Below, piece after piece: positions 58,567-64,000 of a stretch of DNA of 64,000 nt; positions within the stretch are counted from its first letter, which is position 1, and every line of letters starts with the position of its first letter. The translations under genes and the position numbers were made by a program. The notes under the pieces were generated by a model that worked only from the letters and a program-made list of their open reading frames with translations, was not told the DNA's origin and did no database searches. Source of the DNA: Uranotaenia lowii (taxonomy: Eukaryota > Arthropoda > Insecta > Diptera > Culicidae); contig NC_073693.1 of the NCBI RefSeq assembly GCF_029784155.1, positions 113,708,683-113,772,682 of the forward strand, given 5' to 3'.

Positions 58567-58610
58567 GCAAGTCTATTTGTATTGAAAATTCGATATTCGA
58601 TACTAAGAAC

Positions 58611-60807
58611 CATGGCCGTAGGAACGGGGGGGGTTTTGGGGGTTAAACCCCCCCCATGAGTGTCCAAAAAAGCAAGCGAGGTATTCTACTCTACACTCAA
58701 AATTTTAAATTCATACTCAAATTATGATAGTAGAGCAAAGATATTCAAGAGTAACTATCTGGAATAAAAACTAATACAAAAACCTCAAAAACCCATTTCA
58801 AGTTCAAAATTCTGCTACAGTTTTTCAAAATTTTCTCACTTGTGCATAGAATAAGATTGTCAGATTTTTTTATAGCATGTATCCGGGCCGACAAATGTTT
58901 TGAATCTGTGTATTCGATTTAAAAATTGTTGATCAAATCCAGGCAAAACCGGGCAATTTTGGTCAAAACCCAGAAATTACCCAAAAAAAATCTAGAATGA
59001 TTATTCTTTCAAACTTGATGCAAAAATGTTGAACACTTAAAAAAAATTACAATACTGTTTGTTTTTTTCTAAGTTTCATTTGAGAACGAGAATGAGGACA
59101 ATCCCGGGCAAAATCCGGGCATTTCCAATGAAATCTGGGCAATCGGGTCGGATCGGACTTTTCCCAAATTCAATAATAAATATCCGGGCCAATCTCGGCA
59201 ACCTCATCATAGAAATTCAGGTCTGAATATTAAATTTTAAATTTAACCCATTTTGGAGGTTCTGGTTCCATATTCCTATAACCAGAATTGTATTTCTGCA
59301 TATTTTCGTATTTCATATGGTGTATCAAGCTTGGGATTCTTGATTTTCAGTTCGAATAATCATAAGAAAGTAGGAAACCCGTATTCGATTTCGGTTTTGC
59401 ATTCATATGAAATTTGAATCATGTTTTTCGAAGATCAAATGCATTTTCAATATTTTGATAATAGTTTTCCGAATATGGAAAAAGAAGAGATTTGTTCTAC
59501 ATTCAAATTCGAAGTTCTTAAATTTTTTCTAACACAAATTTTCAACATTAAAAGCTTCTAAGAGGCGATTCAAAATTGAAAACCAGATTTAGATTCATCA
59601 TTAGAAATTCTCATTTTCAATCAGATTCATAAAACAGATTTGAAATAAATGATTGAAATAATGAATTAAGATTAAAGTAGGACTAGAGAATTTCAATAAT
59701 AGATCCATGAATGAGGGCTCTAAGATTTGGCTCATGAAATTCTAATCTGGAATTACGATTCTTAAATCGTATTTTTTGTACAATTCGAAAATCGTATAGA
59801 AATTCAGAAACAGATTCGAAGTTTAATTTTTGGATTCAGGTTTAAATTCAGATTTAAAATTCAGAAAAAGATTCAGCTTGTGAATGAGTTTTTCAATCAA
59901 CATAAAATTGTTGAGAAATTCAAGAGAACATTAACTTAAAAAATTGTCAATTCAATTTCCAGATTTCAAAGTTTTTAATCAGAATTAGTATGTACACACA
60001 ATTCAGCTGAAAATCACAAAAATAAAAAAGAATTTGAATCAATTTTCTAAGTTTTGATTCATGCAAAATATTCCAAATTATATTTGAAAAAAATCAAACA
60101 TTTGTTCTTTGTGAAAAATATTTCCTGTTTCAGAAACAAGAACCTGAGATAACTTAAAAATCTGCACAATTTTTTTTATTTTCATGGTGTATTGTTTAAC
60201 ATTATTAATATAGTAGCTTTTTTAAAGCCAAATTCCAAACTAAAATCATAAACTTAGTTCAAATTGGCATCAAGCAAATTTGATTCATATTTTTTTTCTC
60301 TTCCTGTTTTTTTTTTGGAAAATTGTGTTTATTTTCATCAAAGGTTAGAATTTTGGAATTTGCAAAAGAGTTTAGAAGATTGGGCTTGTTTGATTTGAGT
60401 ATTGAATAAGTTTATTTTTAAGAAATTGAGGGCTACCCTAAAAAGAACTTATTTTATGATCAAATCATACATCTTTGATCTAAAAGACTTTTAAATAAAT
60501 TCAAAAAAATTATCCATCGATGGAAGCAAATTTCATATTTTGTTTTTAGAGGTTTAATAAAAAAAAATAGCTCACCCTTTAGGCTAAGACCACTTTTCTA
60601 AAGCTACTTTTTTTAAAGGTTTTGTCAATGACACTTTCCCATCCTTGTGGCATTCGTGTCTTTTTGAGTACTTAATAATGAATAATTATATAGTTACAAA
60701 CATAATTTGTTTTAATTTTTTTTATTCCTGAGTTGTTAAGTAAAAAATCATAGGTAAACATTAGTCACCGAAACCCCCCCCATGAGTTGGTTCTTCCTAC
60801 GGCCCTG
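58611..60807 (+). mobile_element. hAT-like non-autonomous element, family CA(G/T)GGCCGTAGGAA, copy 4
   Basis: This is the best-preserved copy. It starts CATGGCCGTAGGAACGGGG and ends TTCTTCCTACGGCCCTG. The 8-bp duplication CTAAGAAC is perfect (58603-58610 and 60808-60815). Inverted ends starting CAKGG and an 8-bp duplication are the hAT signature. G-run/C-run hairpins lie just inside both ends. The 2.2 kb encodes no protein I can recognise, so it depends on another element's transposase. Confidence 0.82.
58852..59211. mobile_element. CCGGGC-rich DNA element, copy c, nested in copy 4
   Basis: The left part has GATTGTCAGATTTTTT and TATCCGGGCCGACAA; the right part has TATCCGGGCCAATCTCGGCA. CCGGGCA-type words recur in between. 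The corresponding stretch is absent from copy 3 of the host family. Boundaries are approximate. Confidence 0.42.
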
Positions 60808-61625
60808 CTAAGAACTGTACCTCAAATTCATGTACCAACTTGTTTATGAATAACTTTCGATAGAGTTTTTTGAATGCAGTCTTTAAATATCTATCAATAA
60901 GGGCACACATTTTAAAAAATTAGTAATAGAATTGTGGGCTTGTAATAAGATTTTGAGGTTTTGGTCTTAGTTCTGAGTCGAGGTTGTTACTCATGATTCA
61001 CTTAGTCGTTTATCCAAATTTGTTGAGGAATTTAAAATTTGGAGTTTAGAGAAGAAATTTCGGCTTGACATTTTTTGGACTTACAGTAACAGTATATAAA
61101 GAGTTACAGTATTAAAATGTAAATGAAGATTGCTTTATAGTTTACACTTTAAAGTAAATTTATCTCTGGAAGAAATAGCAACGATTGAACACAAAATACG
61201 GTGGCTCCAGAGAACTACATTTCATAATTCATGATTCATCGTAAAATTTTGGTTTCACAATAATACGGATGTTTTAGTGAAAACAAACAATCGTTTTTTA
61301 ATAAAAATAAAAAATAAAAAATATAATATTAAAAACTCTTGATAAGATTTTCAAGGTGGCTTAGTTCGTTTTTTTATGTTTCACTCTCTCTCTGGAGCCA
61401 TCTCACAATGTTCTAGTAAAATTGTGCCTTACTCAGTATTATTTTTAGTTGAGCTATCTTCAAAATAATGTTTTTCAACTGAATATTTCCGTTTTCCTAT
61501 TTTCTTAAAATAAACAATTAGAAAGAAGAAAGAAAATTAAGATAGCGGATGATATACACTGAAAATAACAAAGAATAAAGATGCAGATAGCATCGTACTT
61601 TACTGACTGTTGAAAGTTAACTCTA
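60808..61625. other. No gene; includes a reverse-oriented fragment of the hAT-like family
   Basis: About 60930-61080 read in reverse matches the family interior (complement of TCTGAGTCGAGGTTGTTACT). The rest is AT-rich with no recognisable feature. Confidence 0.4.
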
Positions 61626-61754
61626 TTTTTTTTTTAAATCATTTATTTGAAACGGCTCAATCCAGTAGGTTTAAGGAGCCAAGATTGTATTTGTTTTTGC
61701 ACTGTTTACATTTTTTGCTTAAACTAAAAAATTAGTAACAGATTGAGAAAAAGT

Positions 61755-62225
61755 CTATAGAATAAGATCGATAGCTTTAAAGAATAGATAGAGTTCAGAA
61801 TAGTAAGTTAAGTCCATCGTAGCCAACACATCTCTTACAGGTACATTAGGTTGCCTTCCTCGAGACCGAAGCGAATTTGTTAACTGTGCTCTGGCGATCA
61901 AGTGGACCTCGCACGACCAAACAACATGGTCAATGTCGTGATAACCAAGGCCACAAGTACATAGATTGGTGCTTGACAGATTTACACGATACAGTAACGC
62001 GTTTAAGGAACAGTGGTTGGACATGAGTCGGGAAAATGTTTTAATAAAATCACGGCTCAGGTCCAAACCCTTGAACCATGGTTTAAGCTTCACCTTGGGG
62101 ATGATCGAATGGAGCCACCGGCCCAATTCATCTGCATTCCATTTGCGCTGCCAATTGACGAGAGCATTTTTACGTACTAAAAAGAAAAATTCATCGAAGG
62201 AGATTTGACGCTGATAAATATCACC
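61755..62225 (-). pseudogene. I-like LINE: C-terminal domain with CCHC-like motif
   Basis: After the TAA the same frame stays open, reading QRQISFDEFFFLVRKN and then GRWLHSIIPKVKLKPWF. It ends with CTCGLGYHDIDHVVWSC, a CxC...H...C motif found at the end of many I/jockey-group proteins. The stop codon is therefore probably a single point mutation in what was one protein. Confidence 0.8.
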
Positions 62226-62228
62226 TTA

Positions 62229-62802
62229 AGGCGCACCTACCTTTGTGAGAGAGTCAGCCTTCTCATTGCCCAATATTGAGCAATGTGAAGTTACCCAAAC
62301 AAAGGTTATGGAGAAGCAGCGTTCAGATAAAGTACTCAATTTTTCTCGTATTTTCTCGAGGAAGTACGGTGAGTACTTTCCCAGCTTCATTGAACGAATA
62401 GCTTCAAGTGAGCTTAAGCTATCCGTTACAACATAAAAATTACCAACAGTTTGTGAGGCGATGCTGTTCAGAGCCCAGTTGATAGCTGCCAACTCTGCTA
62501 TGAATACTGAACATGGAAACTCAAGACTATAGAAAGCGCTAGATGTTTCGTTGTATAGTCCGAATCCCGTTGATTCATTCAATAGCGACCCGTCAGTAAA
62601 GTACATTTGTTCAGCATTGACGTGCCCATATTTAGCATCGAAAATCCTAGGAACAATAAGCGAACGATGTTGATCCGGGATTCCACGGATTTCATGCTGC
62701 ATGGACAAGTCAAACTTGACAGAGGAATTGTCGTAGCCAGGGTTACAAACACGAATGGGAGAATTCGAAGAAGGATTAACCTGCATAGACATGAATTCAT
62801 GA
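62229..62802 (-). pseudogene. I-like LINE: RNase H domain
   Basis: RNase H removes the RNA strand after cDNA synthesis. The four acidic positions are visible: YFTDGSLL (Asp), FIAELAAINWAL (Glu), VVTDSLSSLEAI (Asp) and GNEKADSLTK (Asp), with the His in WVTSHCSILGNEKAD. The usual Pro before Ser-His is Thr here. The domain itself is unbroken, but it ends at an in-frame TAA (62226-62228) that interrupts the polyprotein. Confidence 0.87.
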
Positions 62803-63604
62803 TATATATTGTTTGAAGATTTTCCTCAAGCAGCTTTTCAAAATTTGCAATTACCAATGGGTTCATGACCTCAAACCTAATGAGGAACCGAAGAAATAAA
62901 GAAAAGAACCGATCTTTCAGAGGGAGTACGCCTGCCAAAACCTCAAGACTCATAGTATGCGTAGAAGGCATACAACCCAGCGCTATGCGGAGACAACGGT
63001 ATTGAATACGTTCGAGTTTGATGAGGTGTGTTTTGGCAGCTGATAGGAAACAAAAACTGCCATACTCCATCACTGAAAGAATTGTTGTACGAAACAGTTT
63101 TATCAGATCTTCTGGATGGGCTCCCCACCAGGTGCCGGTAATGGTACGGAGAAAATTAACTCTTTTTTGGCATTTTCCTTTCAGATACTCAATATGAGTT
63201 CTCCAGGTACACTTGGAATCAAACCACACCCCGAGATACTTAAAACATCTTGATTGAGTGATAGTTCTGCCTAAAAGTTGAAGTTTTGGTTGAGCAGGTC
63301 TATGTTTCTTGGAGAAAACTACCAATTCCGTTTTCACTGGAGAAAACTCGATCCCAAGCCCCAGAGCCCAGGATGATAATCTGTCTAATGTATCTTGTAA
63401 AGGTCTGTGTAGATTTGATTCTGAAGATCCTGTTACAGATACTACACTGTCGTCTGCGAGTTGTCTTAGAGTGCAGCCTTCAGAGATACAACTGTCGATG
63501 TTACTCACGTAAAAGTTGTACAAAAGAGGACTCAAACATGAACCCTGAGGTAGTCCCATGTACGAGATTCTCCTTATCGCAATATCTCCGTGAGGAAAGT
63601 TCAG
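62803..63604 (-). pseudogene. I-like LINE: reverse transcriptase, motif B to thumb
   Basis: It contains IRRISYMGLPQGSCLSPLLY (motif B), LRQLADDSVVSV (active-site ADD), CFKYLGVWFDSKCTW and a thumb/connection region with HLIKLERIQYRCLRIALG. The frame is lost at an AT repeat (about 62802-62809), where two extra bases fit slippage. The wrong frame reads on for ~75 codons into the RNase H region. Confidence 0.85.
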
Positions 63605-63835
63605 GGGCGGGATTATGGAACTCGAAACAATCGAGTTTCGTTCGATTCGACCAACTTTGGCATTACCGATCTCGATTCGAATGGAACATTTCGCGATGAT
63701 CTACTACCCGATTGACTCGAAATCTAGTACTTTAAAATTTAGAACTTAAACGAGATTCGTAATACTGATTCTAATTCGATTCGAGTTCAACTCGAAACGG
63801 GTAACTCGAATCGAAAAGGATTCATAATTTCACCC
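63605..63835. mobile_element. 231-bp MITE inserted in the I-like reverse transcriptase
   Basis: CAG flanks both sides (63602-63604 and 63836-63838). The ends are imperfect inverted repeats: GGGCGGGATTATG at the left and CATAATTTCACCC at the right. TCGAATCGA-like words recur inside. Removing the insert with one CAG rejoins an uninterrupted reverse transcriptase reading (LLCEKHL then NFPHGDIAIRRIS), so both boundaries are exact to the base. The 3-bp duplication is compatible with the PIF/Harbinger superfamily, but the class is not certain. Confidence 0.83.
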
Positions 63836-63838
63836 CAG

Positions 63839-64000
63839 ATGTTTCTCACAAAGCAAGCTGTATAAGATGTTGTTCAACAGAGGAGGCAGACTTCGGGAAT
63901 GCAATTTTTTTGACAACACTTCGATTGAAACAGCATCAAAAGCTCCCTTTATGTCTAGAGACACTGAAGCCATTTGCTCACGTTTTGCGTACGCCATTTG
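63839..64000 (-). pseudogene. I-like LINE: reverse transcriptase motif A segment
   Basis: Translation on the minus strand gives ASVSLDIKGAFDAVSIEVL with the first catalytic Asp, then LLNNILYSLLCEKHL. The frame is open from the window edge to the MITE insertion, where the codons for L-N are split. Confidence 0.82.

Larger units (their letters stand above)
61626..64000 (-). mobile_element. I-like LINE with RNase H, 3' part; 5' part outside the window
   Basis: Read on the minus strand, the element enters at 64000 inside reverse transcriptase motif A. It continues through RNase H and a C-terminal CxC...H...C domain, and ends in a short poly-A (T10 at 61626-61635 on the plus strand). A reverse transcriptase followed by RNase H is characteristic of the I group and some related LINEs. 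A MITE insertion, a 2-base slippage frameshift and an in-frame stop have inactivated it. Confidence 0.85.

Overview
This is AT-rich animal DNA, most likely from an insect and probably a mosquito or a related fly. The organism call rests on the kinds of mobile element present: two relics of a DD37E Tc1/mariner-type transposase (the ITmD37E type described from mosquitoes), an R1-clade retrotransposon, RTE-like, I-like and jockey-like relics, and several MITE families. I recognise no host protein-coding gene. The window reads as intergenic or intronic DNA built from layered transposon insertions.

Layout. 0-1.2 kb: a TA-flanked DNA element with long inverted ends. 1.3-2.7 kb: tandem ~150-bp monomers, each with a C-rich/G-rich hairpin. 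4.3-5.7 kb: a decayed DD37E transposon followed by a small MITE-like repeat. 7.5-14.05 kb: two copies of a hAT-like non-autonomous family (ends CA(G/T)GGCCGTAGGAA), into which or beside which other elements have landed: a tRNA-derived SINE, two Harbinger-like MITEs with TTA/TAA duplications, a second hAT-like MITE with a perfect 8-bp duplication, and a second DD37E relic. 14.13-20.54 kb: a full-length, apparently intact R1-clade retrotransposon with target duplication and A18 tail. 22.0-22.5 kb: a large palindrome carrying two divergent 74-nt tRNA-like sequences, flanked by a ~19-bp direct repeat. 24.2 kb: a scrap of jockey-type reverse transcriptase. 25-41 kb: mostly AT-rich DNA with SINE-like pieces and an inverted pair of ~1-kb elements with CCGAATA ends. 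41.3-42.5 kb: a TA-flanked element with a MITE inside. 45.4-51.0 kb: a TA-flanked element split by a 3-kb RTE-like LINE that has two frameshifts. 52.2-60.8 kb: further hAT-like elements. 61.6-64.0 kb: the 3' end of an I-like LINE with RNase H on the minus strand, interrupted by a 231-bp MITE and running off the window.

The only coding unit that looks functional is the R1-clade element: a gag-like protein with three zinc knuckles, and an endonuclease/reverse transcriptase. Its unusual features are a catalytic frame with no AUG ahead of the endonuclease domain, reached by a -1 shift from ORF1, and a 1.6-kb GC-rich 3' UTR. That UTR holds two ~485-bp repeats with eight related stem-loops, then about 14 copies of a ~29-bp repeat. 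These are the best candidates here for something not yet described. Boundaries were set by eye from inverted ends and target duplications; family names are by motif only and no database was searched.
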